The notes: generated from the sequence alone by a model not told the origin. A stretch of 9,798 nt of DNA from JAWUVP01 sp034112285 (GCA_034112285.1 JAWUVP010000091.1:1-9798); one strand, 5' to 3'. Counted from the stretch's first letter, positions 1-6,912 are shown. A program made the numbers and translations.

Positions 1-859
1 GTGAGCTGGCTCCGCCTTCGGCAACGACCCCAAAGTGACGTTCGGGTGAGGGGGGGGATGGCGGCGGACTAAATGCACGGCCAAGTTGTTGGCTTATTGT
101 TGCTGTAGATTCATGAAAATAAAATGCTGAAGTACGCTCCCCATAGTTATGCCGCATCCTTTCTATCATAAACCTTTCGCGTTCTGTTGTTGCTTGGTGC
201 AGCGGATCTATTAGTGTGATGGCACCGACCGCGCGCATGTCTCCCAGTGCTTCTGCTTGTTTGAGTAGCTCATATCTAATAGTTTCGTCGTCTTCGCGCA
301 ATGCTTTCAAGATGGTTAACCCTGGGTGGATTCTATTTTCAAGTTGATCAAGAATGCTAGTGCCTATATCACATTGATATGCAAACGAAAAATAAACGGC
401 TTCGCAGCGATTGTTATTGTCGTACATATCTTTAATGTGTGGAATGGCGCGATCATGATTTTTATGCGTATTTAAAAACAGCTCTGCGTGTATAGGGCTC
501 ATTAACAGTTTTAGGTGAGGATGGACATGGAAAAATTTCTCTAATTCATTCGCTCTAGCAATAAGCTCAGGCATGTCATCAGCTCCTGCCTGAGTAAGGT
601 GTCCATGATACATTAAGTATAAAATTTTCATGTAATGATTGGTTGCTTTGTATGCTGGGCGCTCTAGATCGCTCATTATATGTAAAGCTTTTTTCGCGTC
701 AGAATTGAGTTTATATTGTTGAACATACATTTTTAATTGATAGCTCAAGCTCATCATTAGGTCGATGTTATTCGTCTGGACTGAAAAGGCAAATTCTTTA
801 CAGAGTAATTCAATCGAGATCGCGGCTACTGCGCGCATCTCAGGCGTGTGATATGACAT
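1..859 (-). CDS. Alpha-helical hypothetical protein, 3' end cut by window edge
   Basis: The frame opens with ATG at 859-857 and stays free of stops to position 2, giving at least 286 codons, so the C-terminus lies outside the window. I do not recognise the family. Residues 1 to about 250 are almost continuously helical in composition (Leu, Ala, Glu, Lys, Met, His), in the style of TPR or Sel1-like solenoids, but I cannot align a clear repeat consensus. Around residues 265-275 the protein becomes proline/serine-rich (AFSPPPSPPSPE) and then Gly/Ala-rich up to the edge. There is no signal peptide or membrane segment, so it is probably cytoplasmic or exported by a specialised system. Upstream of the ATG there is only an A-rich stretch and no good Shine-Dalgarno. 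A run of eight C (coding strand) lies at 50-57 in the proline-rich part. The gene stands apart from the WD40 gene upstream, with 178 bp between them. Confidence 0.8.
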   Translation of the reverse strand, partial: MSYHTPEMRAVAAISIELLCKEFAFSVQTNNIDLMMSLSYQLKMYVQQYKLNSDAKKALHIMSDLERPAYKATNHYMKILYLMYHGHLTQAGADDMPELIARANELEKFFHVHPHLKLLMSPIHAELFLNTHKNHDRAIPHIKDMYDNNNRCEAVYFSFAYQCDIGTSILDQLENRIHPGLTILKALREDDETIRYELLKQAEALGDMRAVGAITLIDPLHQATTERERFMIERMRHNYGERTSAFYFHESTATISQQLGRAFSPPPSPPSPERHFGVVAEGGASS

Positions 860-917
860 AATTATATTCTATTTTTATTATTATTTGATAGAATCGTAAC
901 ACCCAAAGCTTAGGGTA

Positions 918-945
918 ATATTAATGGCTGTGATTTTTGTACCAA
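918..945 (-). promoter_or_regulatory. Weak candidate promoter for the 1-859 gene
   Basis: On the minus strand, TTGGTA (945-940, 4 of 6 to the -35 consensus) is followed after 16 bp by TAATAT (923-918, 4 of 6 to the -10 consensus), about 60 bp before the ATG. The AT-rich background makes chance matches likely. Confidence 0.2.
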
Positions 946-1037
946 ATTTTTTAAAGTGTACAAAAGACAACTAAAGAAATTTTAAATCATTACCTTCCTA
1001 TCTGCATTGTTTTTCGAACGATTAATAATGGTTAATA

Positions 1038-2987
1038 TTAATACCACTGATAAACGGGCGGTATATCTCTTAGTTCTTTAGGATAAGAACCAGAAGGAGC
1101 TTCGCCCCCATTTTCGAATATTGCTTGCAGAGCTAATTCCTTTAATTTTGGCCTTACATCAAATTTTAATTCTATAATAACTCTGTTTCCCGTTATCAGT
1201 TGCACAACTAGTCTGTTGTCTAACAACATTAGGCCAATAGGCTCATTAGGTAGCATTAAAGGTCTACCTATTTGCGTATGCGTTTCAGCATTCCAGCGAC
1301 GGAGGACTCTGGTGTCATCACCAGAGAAAATAATTGTGGTGCCGTCGGGTTGTGTATGACTGATGCAGCAGGTAACTTCTCCTTCATGGCCGATTAATGG
1401 CGGACTTATGGGCGCACCCGTGATGGCGCTCCAGAGGCGCACGACGTTATCATCACCTCCTGTTGCAATAGCGGCTGTGCCACGAGGTTGTAAATAGATA
1501 GTGCAGCATCGAATTGCTCCCTCGAGGTCGGCGAGCGGTGTGTCAATGATTAGGCCGCCGTTATGAGGGCTCCACCGTAGCAGGCTTCCTGGCGTATAAT
1601 CTTGAGTGTAATCCCCAGCTCCACCATCACCAAATACAATAAGCGGTATGCCCCCATTTTCGACATAAGTGGCAGAACACCAAACAGGCACAATGCGAGT
1701 TTGCACCGGTGCCCCAATGGCGGCGCCGGTGTTCGCGTCCCAGCTACGCAGGGTCCCGTCCTCACTAGCAGAAACAATAATGTGCTCGCCATTGGGTTTC
1801 ATATAGCTGGTGCAGCAGTTGATTTGGTCGGTATGGCCCCTCATTACCACGCCGTAAGCCTGGCCTGTGAGAGCGTCCCACTGACGCAAGGTGTGGTCAT
1901 TGCCAGCAGAAACAAGAATGATTGTGCCATCGGGTTTTGTATAGTGGGTGCAGCATAAAATTGATTCGGTATGGCCCAGCAGCTGCAGGGGCAGGTGTGC
2001 GCCTGTATTAGAGTTCCAGAGACGCAAGGTCTTGTCAGAACCGGCAGTAACAAAAGTGGCGGGGGAGCCAGGTTGTGTAAACTTGTCGCAGCAAATAATT
2101 GAGCCTTTATGGCTGGGGTGCGGCACGTTGATTGGCTCGCGCGTGTTGAGATTCCAGTAGCGCATCGTTTGGTCTTGATAGCCCCCACCGCTGACAAGCG
2201 CAGCCGTGCCATCGGGTTGCGTCAGGGTGGCGCAGGCGTGAACACCGCCATCATGAGCTAACAACGGCTTTCCGATAGGCTTGCCAGTGTGGCCGTCCCA
2301 GAAGCGTAGGGTGTTATCGTCACTGCCTGAGATTATTATGGGTGCTCCCTTGGGTGGGGTATAAATAGCGCCACATTTTACCATTTTAGTATGTCCCTTT
2401 AGCGGATTGCAAAGTAGCTGGCCTGCGTCAGCGTGGGAAAGATGTAGGGTTTTATCTGAGTCACCAGAAGCAATAATGGTAGTAGCGCCGGGTAGGGTAT
2501 AGCTGGCGAGCCAGGTAATGGCGTTTTTATGGTGGTGTGTAATTGTGCCGATGAAGTTGCCTGTGAGGAGATCCCATTTATGCAAATTTTCGTTGCGGCC
2601 AAAGGCAACAACAAGAGCAGGATCACCATTTTTTTGCTTATAGATGGCGCAACACGCAAGGTTTTTACTGCTGTTTGGTAGAGGCTCCCCAATAGCCTTA
2701 CCGGTGGAAAAATCCCAGCGAAGCAAGGTGCCGTCTGCGCCTCCCGAGACAATAGCAGGCTTGTTATTGCGCTGTGTATAGACAGCACCAGTGAAAACCT
2801 TAGCCCTACACTCCAGTGGCTGGCCGAAACGAGCACCCGTCTTGGCATACCAGCGACGCAGGGTTTTGTCATCACTGCCAGACACAAGAAGGAGTGTGCC
2901 ATCGGGTTGCGTATAGGCAGCGCACCATCTAACAGATTTTGTGTGGCCGCGAAAAGAAGCTTGGCATTCACCGGCTTGATTAAACAA
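1038..2987 (-). CDS. WD40-repeat beta-propeller protein, 12 blades
   Basis: This 649-residue protein consists almost wholly of WD40-type repeats. A blade-ending motif (T/L-L-R-x-W) falls at residues 46, 91, 138, 184 (Trp replaced by Ser), 230, 278, 324, 370, 416, 472, 519 and 565, a period of 45-48 with a longer blade of 56 before residue 472. Typical blades run GHT, a Cys or Cys-Cys, (Y/F)TQPDGT, VSGSDD, TLRxWD, TG, IGxPL, close to the WD40 style seen in actinobacterial and cyanobacterial proteins. The last 80 residues are non-repeat. Such propellers are protein-binding scaffolds; twelve blades would form two propellers or one large one. The boundary used here is a TTG codon with no Shine-Dalgarno before it, chosen only because it is the first usual start in frame. 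The open frame runs upstream to 3158, so the true N-terminus is probably longer. GC content looks higher than in the AT-rich flanks, which is compatible with transfer. Confidence 0.88.
   Translation of the reverse strand: MFNQAGECQASFRGHTKSVRWCAAYTQPDGTLLLVSGSDDKTLRRWYAKTGARFGQPLECRAKVFTGAVYTQRNNKPAIVSGGADGTLLRWDFSTGKAIGEPLPNSSKNLACCAIYKQKNGDPALVVAFGRNENLHKWDLLTGNFIGTITHHHKNAITWLASYTLPGATTIIASGDSDKTLHLSHADAGQLLCNPLKGHTKMVKCGAIYTPPKGAPIIISGSDDNTLRFWDGHTGKPIGKPLLAHDGGVHACATLTQPDGTAALVSGGGYQDQTMRYWNLNTREPINVPHPSHKGSIICCDKFTQPGSPATFVTAGSDKTLRLWNSNTGAHLPLQLLGHTESILCCTHYTKPDGTIILVSAGNDHTLRQWDALTGQAYGVVMRGHTDQINCCTSYMKPNGEHIIVSASEDGTLRSWDANTGAAIGAPVQTRIVPVWCSATYVENGGIPLIVFGDGGAGDYTQDYTPGSLLRWSPHNGGLIIDTPLADLEGAIRCCTIYLQPRGTAAIATGGDDNVVRLWSAITGAPISPPLIGHEGEVTCCISHTQPDGTTIIFSGDDTRVLRRWNAETHTQIGRPLMLPNEPIGLMLLDNRLVVQLITGNRVIIELKFDVRPKLKELALQAIFENGGEAPSGSYPKELRDIPPVYQWY
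1293..2960 (-). repeat. Tandem ~138-bp DNA repeats encoding WD40 blades
   Basis: The propeller-coding DNA is a divergent tandem array of about twelve units, roughly 138 bp each. The clearest shared block on the plus strand is GTGCCATCGGGTTGCGTA or close variants, seen near 1339, 1926, 2206 and 2898. It encodes the TQPDGT segment on the minus strand. Reuse of nearly the same codons in distant blades points to internal duplication or recombination between blades. Confidence 0.75.
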
Positions 2988-3158
2988 GCCAAAAGCCGAA
3001 CTTAAAAAATTAAACGGGCGTACTTGGTATGGTGAGCCATCTATGTAAACAAGCGTTATCCACTCGGCTCCAGCCGATGTTAATTGATCGGTATAAGGGA
3101 GTGGGATACTACATCCTCTGTTTTGTTTATAGAGTATTGAAGGCTCAGTTAGAAAGAA
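2988..3158 (-). other. Upstream in-frame extension of the WD40 protein, no usual start codon
   Basis: The WD40 reading frame continues without a stop for 57 codons above the TTG start, ending at a TGA at 3161-3159. The translation looks like real protein: it contains PLPYTDQLTSAGAEW, then ITLVYIDGSPYQV and RPFNFLSSAFGLF, running directly into the first blade. The stretch has no ATG, GTG or TTG in frame. The only nearby ATG (3114-3112), directly preceded by AGAGG, is in another frame and is followed at once by TAG. Removing one base after that ATG would join it to this frame as MSIPLPY. This is either a frameshifted start (real mutation or sequence error), a rare start codon such as ATC at 3107-3105, which lies 7 nt after AGAGG, or non-coding upstream sequence. 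Confidence 0.55.
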
Positions 3159-3287
3159 TCATTACGATTAAGTATACCGACGTCAGGTTAAGAAAATATT
3201 AAGGATGAAATTTAATGTTATTATTACGGCCTGAATTATATTCACAGAAACACCTGACCCTGGTGAAACATCACAACCTTCTTGGTT

Positions 3288-4538
3288 TTAAGGTGGGCAT
3301 GAACAAATTTCTTCCTCTAGACTGCAGCAAGTAGGGCAAAAGAGGGTATCACTATTGAACAAACCTGTGTCTAACATGAGTGACCTCGCTGCATCACAGG
3401 CAGGGCTTTGGTCGTCACAAGCACAGGCAATATCTATATCTATATCTAAATGGCAAGGGCAATGACAAAGAGTTACTACTGGCTGCTGAAATAAGCTGTG
3501 CATATTTCCACTGCTGGCTTGTCCCCAATCTGGTTCCCCTCTTGTCGTAAGCTTGGGCAGTTGACCTTGAATTTTGTCCAGTCCAAGTAAGGGTGATGGT
3601 CTGTTGCTCTTTTTGTCGCGGCAGGCGGGTGGAGGTGTGGTCGAGTTTTGCTTTTCCCCAACGTGAACTCTCCTATGCACAATGAGGTCGTCTTCGGATT
3701 GAGCGATATGATCACACTCCGTACATTTAAGCTTATCAACCCACAACATCGGCACAAGGAAGCTAGTTTTAGGCTTTTCGCCAAAATTTAGTCCCACAAC
3801 CGAGGGTTTAAGACCAAACAACATTGCTTGCCAGGCTGTGATTTTCTGCAGCTTATCTAAAAACACTTGTAACTCAACGCTGGAATAAAAATAACAGATC
3901 TTGCCATTGTCTACCACCATCACTCGCCGGGTAATAGGCTCTAACAGCAAGGGCATGCAATGATGCTCGCCATAGAGCGCATAGGCTAGTGGCTCGTGCA
4001 AGCTATGGCAGGCTTGCAATTTAGACCAGAGTGTATGAGCAGATGGCATGGGAATATTGTTGACCCAAACCGGCTTCCCCAGTCTATTTTCGATAGCTTT
4101 TCGATAAGGCTCCAACGGTTGTTTTATATCGGACGGGGTTTGAGCTTGTGCCCAGTTAGCTTGCGCATAGCCTTTTTGCGCAGAAGGTTCTTGCATGAGA
4201 AAAAGTGTTTGTATGGCCTGAAAAGCGCTGGCGCTAGCGAACTGCGCAATAAAATTATTCGAATTTTTTGAATTAACAAGTTGGCGTGCAACCCAGGATA
4301 AGTCTGGGAAGTTATTGTTAGTCTGTTTGGGGGCTATGGCGAGCAAGTCTTGTAAGTATTCGAGGGTATGGAGCCCTTTACGTTTTGCGCTATCATTCAT
4401 TAAGGCATAGCTAATTGTTGTTAAGGTAATGCCCAGGCAGTGGTATCCGCTGAGTAGACGCAACAGTTCTTGCAATAGGTATTGTTGGCCGTGGTGTGCC
4501 GAGAGTTTGAAGTGGGGTGCTAAAGTGTTGCTCTGCAT
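3288..4538 (-). CDS. Putative C58/YopT-like cysteine peptidase domain with C2H2 zinc finger and Cys-rich tail
   Basis: This 416-residue protein starts at ATG 4538-4536; no strong Shine-Dalgarno is visible. Residues 20-45 include GYHCLGIT, which resembles the G-x-C-x-G-L-S nucleophile motif of YopT/C58 papain-like peptidases (Cys34). Residues 190-228 (EHHCMPLL, then VVDNGKICYFYSSVELQVFL) resemble the catalytic His (192 or 193) and Asp/Asn (210/211) region of that clan. Residues 272-292 form a C-X2-C-X12-H-X3-H zinc finger followed by VGEK, matching the linker of eukaryotic C2H2 fingers. The structural Phe position holds Ala; the Leu is kept. A Pro/Ser-rich linker (about 297-345) leads to a tail with 11 Cys in the last 59 residues, ending EEEICSCPP. 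No signal peptide is seen. The finger is direct observation; peptidase activity is inference. It may be a secreted effector, or the fold may belong to another family. Confidence 0.75.
   Translation of the reverse strand: MQSNTLAPHFKLSAHHGQQYLLQELLRLLSGYHCLGITLTTISYALMNDSAKRKGLHTLEYLQDLLAIAPKQTNNNFPDLSWVARQLVNSKNSNNFIAQFASASAFQAIQTLFLMQEPSAQKGYAQANWAQAQTPSDIKQPLEPYRKAIENRLGKPVWVNNIPMPSAHTLWSKLQACHSLHEPLAYALYGEHHCMPLLLEPITRRVMVVDNGKICYFYSSVELQVFLDKLQKITAWQAMLFGLKPSVVGLNFGEKPKTSFLVPMLWVDKLKCTECDHIAQSEDDLIVHRRVHVGEKQNSTTPPPACRDKKSNRPSPLLGLDKIQGQLPKLTTRGEPDWGQASSGNMHSLFQQPVVTLCHCPCHLDIDIDIACACDDQSPACDAARSLMLDTGLFNSDTLFCPTCCSLEEEICSCPP
3431..3448. repeat. Hexanucleotide microsatellite, TATCTA x3
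   Basis: Three exact copies of TATCTA lie inside the Cys-rich tail of the zinc-finger gene and encode the DIDIDI run just before CAC. The unit is six bases, so a change in copy number would lengthen or shorten the tail without shifting the frame. Confidence 0.8.
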
Positions 4539-4566
4539 GATGTTTACTTGTGTTTACTAAAAAACA

Positions 4567-4598
4567 ACTATAGCGTATTCGTATTAAGAGAGTCTTAA
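4567..4598 (-). promoter_or_regulatory. Candidate promoter and dyad upstream of the zinc-finger gene
   Basis: On the minus strand TATAGT (4572-4567) matches the -10 consensus at 5 of 6 positions, 28 bp before the ATG. Where a -35 would be expected no good hexamer is present. Instead there is a perfect inverted repeat, TTAAGA-GAG-TCTTAA (4584-4598). A dyad overlapping the spacer/-35 region fits an operator or an activator site. Downstream, GTAAACA occurs twice with 3 bp between the copies, just before the start codon. Confidence 0.35.
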
Positions 4599-4637
4599 GG
4601 CCGGAGGCTATTTTTATTGTGGCAAGGTGAAAATCAT

Positions 4638-4653
4638 GTGAGAGGCCACTCAC
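4638..4653. promoter_or_regulatory. Near-perfect 16-bp palindrome between divergent genes
   Basis: GTGAGAGGCCACTCAC is self-complementary except for one central A/A pair. It lies in the 265-bp gap between the two divergent genes, about 100 bp from one start and 150 bp from the other, a normal place for a dimeric regulator to bind. No U-run follows on either strand, so it is unlikely to be a terminator. The regulator is unknown. Confidence 0.35.
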
Positions 4654-4662
4654 CTATTGAAG

Positions 4663-4707
4663 TTTGCTAGCAGCAGAGCTCGAAATTGAAAAAAATTCTG
4701 CAGCAAA
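4663..4707. repeat. Imperfect inverted repeat in the divergent promoter region
   Basis: TTTGCT plus GCAGA (4663-4677, interrupted by four bases) is complementary to TCTGCAGCAAA (4697-4707), with about 19 bp between the arms. It could fold as a bulged hairpin or serve as paired half-sites. Confidence 0.3.
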
Positions 4708-4758
4708 CCTAATTTTAATATCTTGACGAAAAATGAGTTTATGCTAGCCTTTCGCGAC

Positions 4759-4764
4759 TATAAT
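4759..4764 (+). promoter_or_regulatory. Candidate -10 box for the secreted propeller gene
   Basis: TATAAT is a perfect -10 hexamer, 39 bp before the ATG. The best -35 with normal spacing (GTTTAT, 4737-4742) is poor. The attractive TTGACG at 4723-4728 is 30 bp away, too far to pair with it. Confidence 0.4.
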
Positions 4765-4790
4765 CAATTATAAAATATAATTCACAATGA

Positions 4791-4795
4791 AAAGG
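4791..4795 (+). promoter_or_regulatory. Shine-Dalgarno AAAGG before the secreted propeller gene
   Basis: AAAGG ends 8 bases before the ATG at 4804 and, with the signal peptide beginning at that codon, fixes the start. Confidence 0.6.
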
Positions 4796-4803
4796 TCTGC
4801 TTT

Positions 4804-6123
4804 ATGAAAATTTTCAAAATTTTATTTCTACTCTCAACGTTAACCAGCATCGCATATGCAAATAGTTTTGATACGTTAGGGCATTTTTCCCTTTCGAGCA
4901 ATTCTTTAAACGTGAATCCCGGCAGCACCGGTACCGTTACCGTCACAAACACGGGGCAGGGCTCTATTGCTAATATGCGTGTTAGTATCCCACCCAGCTT
5001 GACTAAAGTAATTGGCGGCACATGTCTTACCACAAAAACCTTATTGATTAATGCCGCTTGCACGCTAACGTATCAAGTGACTAAAGCCATTCCACAAACA
5101 ACTGGCGTTGCGCTAACATTTGAAGGACAAAATGTTGACAACGCACCGAGCACACTTACTATTTCTGTTGGTGGCTTGCTATATTTTCCCTATAACAATG
5201 CCGACAATTCAAACAAACTGGGTTATGTCGCCTGCCCCATTTCTGCCAACAATGGTTCTGTGGGATATTGCGTGCCTAAGCAGTTGGCGCTGACAGGGCA
5301 AACAGGACATATTCAGAATATTAGTGTTACGCCAGATGGTTCTCATGCCTATCTTACGGGTAATGAATACTCACGGAGTTTATTTGCGTGCAAGGTTAAT
5401 GACAGTGCGCAATTTGTTAACTGCAATACTGTTACTGTGCCTGCCGATGTGCAAACTGATCATATTAGTTTTTTGCAAAAGGGTGATAAAGCGTATTTTT
5501 ATAGTGCTACGGCGCTACCTACACGAGCCAGTGTTTGTGATGTAGACACGAGCACACTAGCGTTGAGTAACTGTGTTGATAGTAAATTTGCTGTTAGCAA
5601 TGGTACTGCTGTGGGTTATGATAGTATCAAGCTAAATTCAGCTGGCACTAGCGCATATGTTGTTTATGAAAAATCAGATGCTTTCTCACGTATTGCTTTA
5701 TGCCATATCGATCCTCGTAGTGGTACTTTTCATGATTGTAGCGATACGTTTGCCAATCCAGCTAACTATGTTATTGGCAATCTAGCACTGGATAGTAATA
5801 ATGCAAATGCAATCTTTACTGCATCAAATATTACTGACACTAGTTTGATTTATTCTTGCCCTATAAACTCAGACGGAACCTTTGAACAAACAGCCTGTAA
5901 AACCAATCCAATAAATAACAATCCATTTTCCCCTGCTTTTATTGCATTAGACACTGTTGGAAACTATTTATATTATCTTAATAATGCTAATTACCTACAG
6001 ATTGGCTTCTTCAGTGTGATGACTAATGGTGACCTGAATAATGGCGGAACAACTGGCACTTTTGGCACGGATTATCAGGTTAATGAATTTGCACCGATCG
6101 CGTTATCGCCTAATGCAGGCTAA
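4804..6123 (+). CDS. Secreted Ig-like plus beta-propeller protein with paired cysteines
   Basis: The 439-residue protein begins with a clear Sec signal peptide (MKIFKILFLLSTLTSIAYA, cleavage likely after Ala19), so it acts in the periplasm or outside the cell. Residues about 25-123 are an Ig-like beta-sandwich of the kind with NPGSTGTVTVTNTG and a Cys pair (74/86). The remainder is a propeller-like series of blades, each with a Cys pair 11-13 residues apart: 144/156, 196/207, 245/257, 300/312, 352/365. The recurring pattern is C-P-I-N...G-x-F...C. A last blade (about 400-425, FFSVMTNGDLNNGG) has lost both Cys. Proteins of this general design, often labelled lactonase-like or YVTN propeller proteins, are known to me from Legionella and relatives. 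The pairs probably form disulfides within blades. No enzymatic residue can be assigned; binding or adhesion is as likely as catalysis. It is transcribed divergently from the zinc-finger gene. Confidence 0.85.
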   Translation: MKIFKILFLLSTLTSIAYANSFDTLGHFSLSSNSLNVNPGSTGTVTVTNTGQGSIANMRVSIPPSLTKVIGGTCLTTKTLLINAACTLTYQVTKAIPQTTGVALTFEGQNVDNAPSTLTISVGGLLYFPYNNADNSNKLGYVACPISANNGSVGYCVPKQLALTGQTGHIQNISVTPDGSHAYLTGNEYSRSLFACKVNDSAQFVNCNTVTVPADVQTDHISFLQKGDKAYFYSATALPTRASVCDVDTSTLALSNCVDSKFAVSNGTAVGYDSIKLNSAGTSAYVVYEKSDAFSRIALCHIDPRSGTFHDCSDTFANPANYVIGNLALDSNNANAIFTASNITDTSLIYSCPINSDGTFEQTACKTNPINNNPFSPAFIALDTVGNYLYYLNNANYLQIGFFSVMTNGDLNNGGTTGTFGTDYQVNEFAPIALSPNAG

Positions 6124-6264
6124 CGCTAAAGATCATCTGCATCAGCAAGCGGGGTGACTTTTTCGTAATTTAGGGCGACCAATAAATTCTATACTGTTAA
6201 TAAAACGTTAATCTAGCACAGGTATTCTATGACCAAATAATAATAAAAACAGAAGAAACTAACA

Positions 6265-6837
6265 ATGGCTATGTATAATTTATGCAGCAATTCGCCTGCT
6301 ATTTGTGACAGATTACCAAGATGTGAGGTAAATATTCCTCTGACTATTCAACCGGGTGACTGGTTAATTACTAAGGATAATTCTCAAAATCCAATCAGAA
6401 TAAAGATATTAAAGACAGAACATTTTTTACACGACCCATCCGCAACGCCGCTTCTGTTTATCAGCGAGATTAAGGACGGTGTGTCGCCTGTGTTTCATCC
6501 TATGGCCGATGCTGGCGCTGTGACGCCGGGTACTGTAAAACTGTATGTGAAAACCAGTCGTGCTCCCAACAGCTTAATTGCATCGTCAGAGATACGCCTC
6601 GATGCCTTTAGAATTAAAGCTGGCGACTCGTTTTTTGATGATCGCGCGCTTACGCCTACCAGTTATAAAATTAACGAGTTAGTCTATAATATGAGCTTTA
6701 GTGAGCAAGAAGGCCGCCAGTACGCGATTGCATTTGTTACGGAAATTAGACCGGTTATTACTGGGCAAGCTGAGAGATTTCCTTCTCCTCGAAGCACTCC
6801 ACCTCCTGGATCATTTTACACCTTGCAAGCTTTTTGA
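6265..6837 (+). CDS. Hypothetical beta-rich protein with internal duplication
   Basis: I do not recognise this 190-residue protein. It starts at ATG 6265 behind a weak purine stretch (AGAAGAAA, 6251-6258); a second in-frame ATG follows at 6271. Three Cys (7, 14, 20) lie near the N-terminus. Two segments resemble each other: residues 26-69 and 115-161 both run (I/F)-x-I-x-x-GD, about 12 residues, a P then (Y/I)-x-I or YKI, and end in F-(I/V)-x-EI. This suggests two copies of a small beta-rich domain. The last 25 residues are proline-rich (FPSPRSTPPPGSF). There is no signal peptide or membrane segment. TATACT at 6190-6195 is a possible -10 box. The gene is 141 bp after the secreted propeller gene on the same strand and ends convergently with the next gene. 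A cytoplasmic or exported accessory protein is likely; the function is unknown. Confidence 0.72.
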   Translation: MAMYNLCSNSPAICDRLPRCEVNIPLTIQPGDWLITKDNSQNPIRIKILKTEHFLHDPSATPLLFISEIKDGVSPVFHPMADAGAVTPGTVKLYVKTSRAPNSLIASSEIRLDAFRIKAGDSFFDDRALTPTSYKINELVYNMSFSEQEGRQYAIAFVTEIRPVITGQAERFPSPRSTPPPGSFYTLQAF

Positions 6838-6912
6838 CGGTATAATTTTAAAAGAAATTACCGACTGCGTTGCTGGAAGGTTGAAAAAAATAATATTGCT
6901 TGATGGTTCTAG

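Noticed and set aside
1021..1042. AT-only inverted repeat (ATTAATA/TATTAAT) at the stop of the WD40 gene
   Set aside because: Seven A/T pairs with an 8-base loop and no T-run; easily random in AT-rich sequence.
1038..2987. Regular ~138-bp repeats considered as a CRISPR or other non-coding array
   Set aside because: The repeats are divergent, have no spacers and are fully explained as WD40 blades in one reading frame.
1550..2992. Open frames on both strands overlapping the WD40 gene in other frames
   Set aside because: They mirror the repeat structure of the WD40 gene and have no ribosome-binding sites or protein-like composition.
3251..3265. CACC/GGTG hairpin after the zinc-finger gene
   Set aside because: Only 4 bp of stem and no T-run on the minus strand; not a supportable terminator.
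3476..4653. Other-frame ORFs overlapping the zinc-finger gene, such as 3476-3784 and 4411-4653 on the minus strand and 3996-4271 on the plus strand
   Set aside because: Overlapped by a well-supported gene; they lack start signals and recognisable motifs.
4723..4745. TTGACG followed by TATGCT as a promoter for the secreted propeller gene
   Set aside because: Spacing is only 11 bp, and TTGACG is 30 bp from the perfect TATAAT, so neither pairing fits a sigma-70 promoter.
6124..6170. Possible terminator after the secreted propeller gene (GACTTTTT)
   Set aside because: No stable stem could be found before the short T-run.
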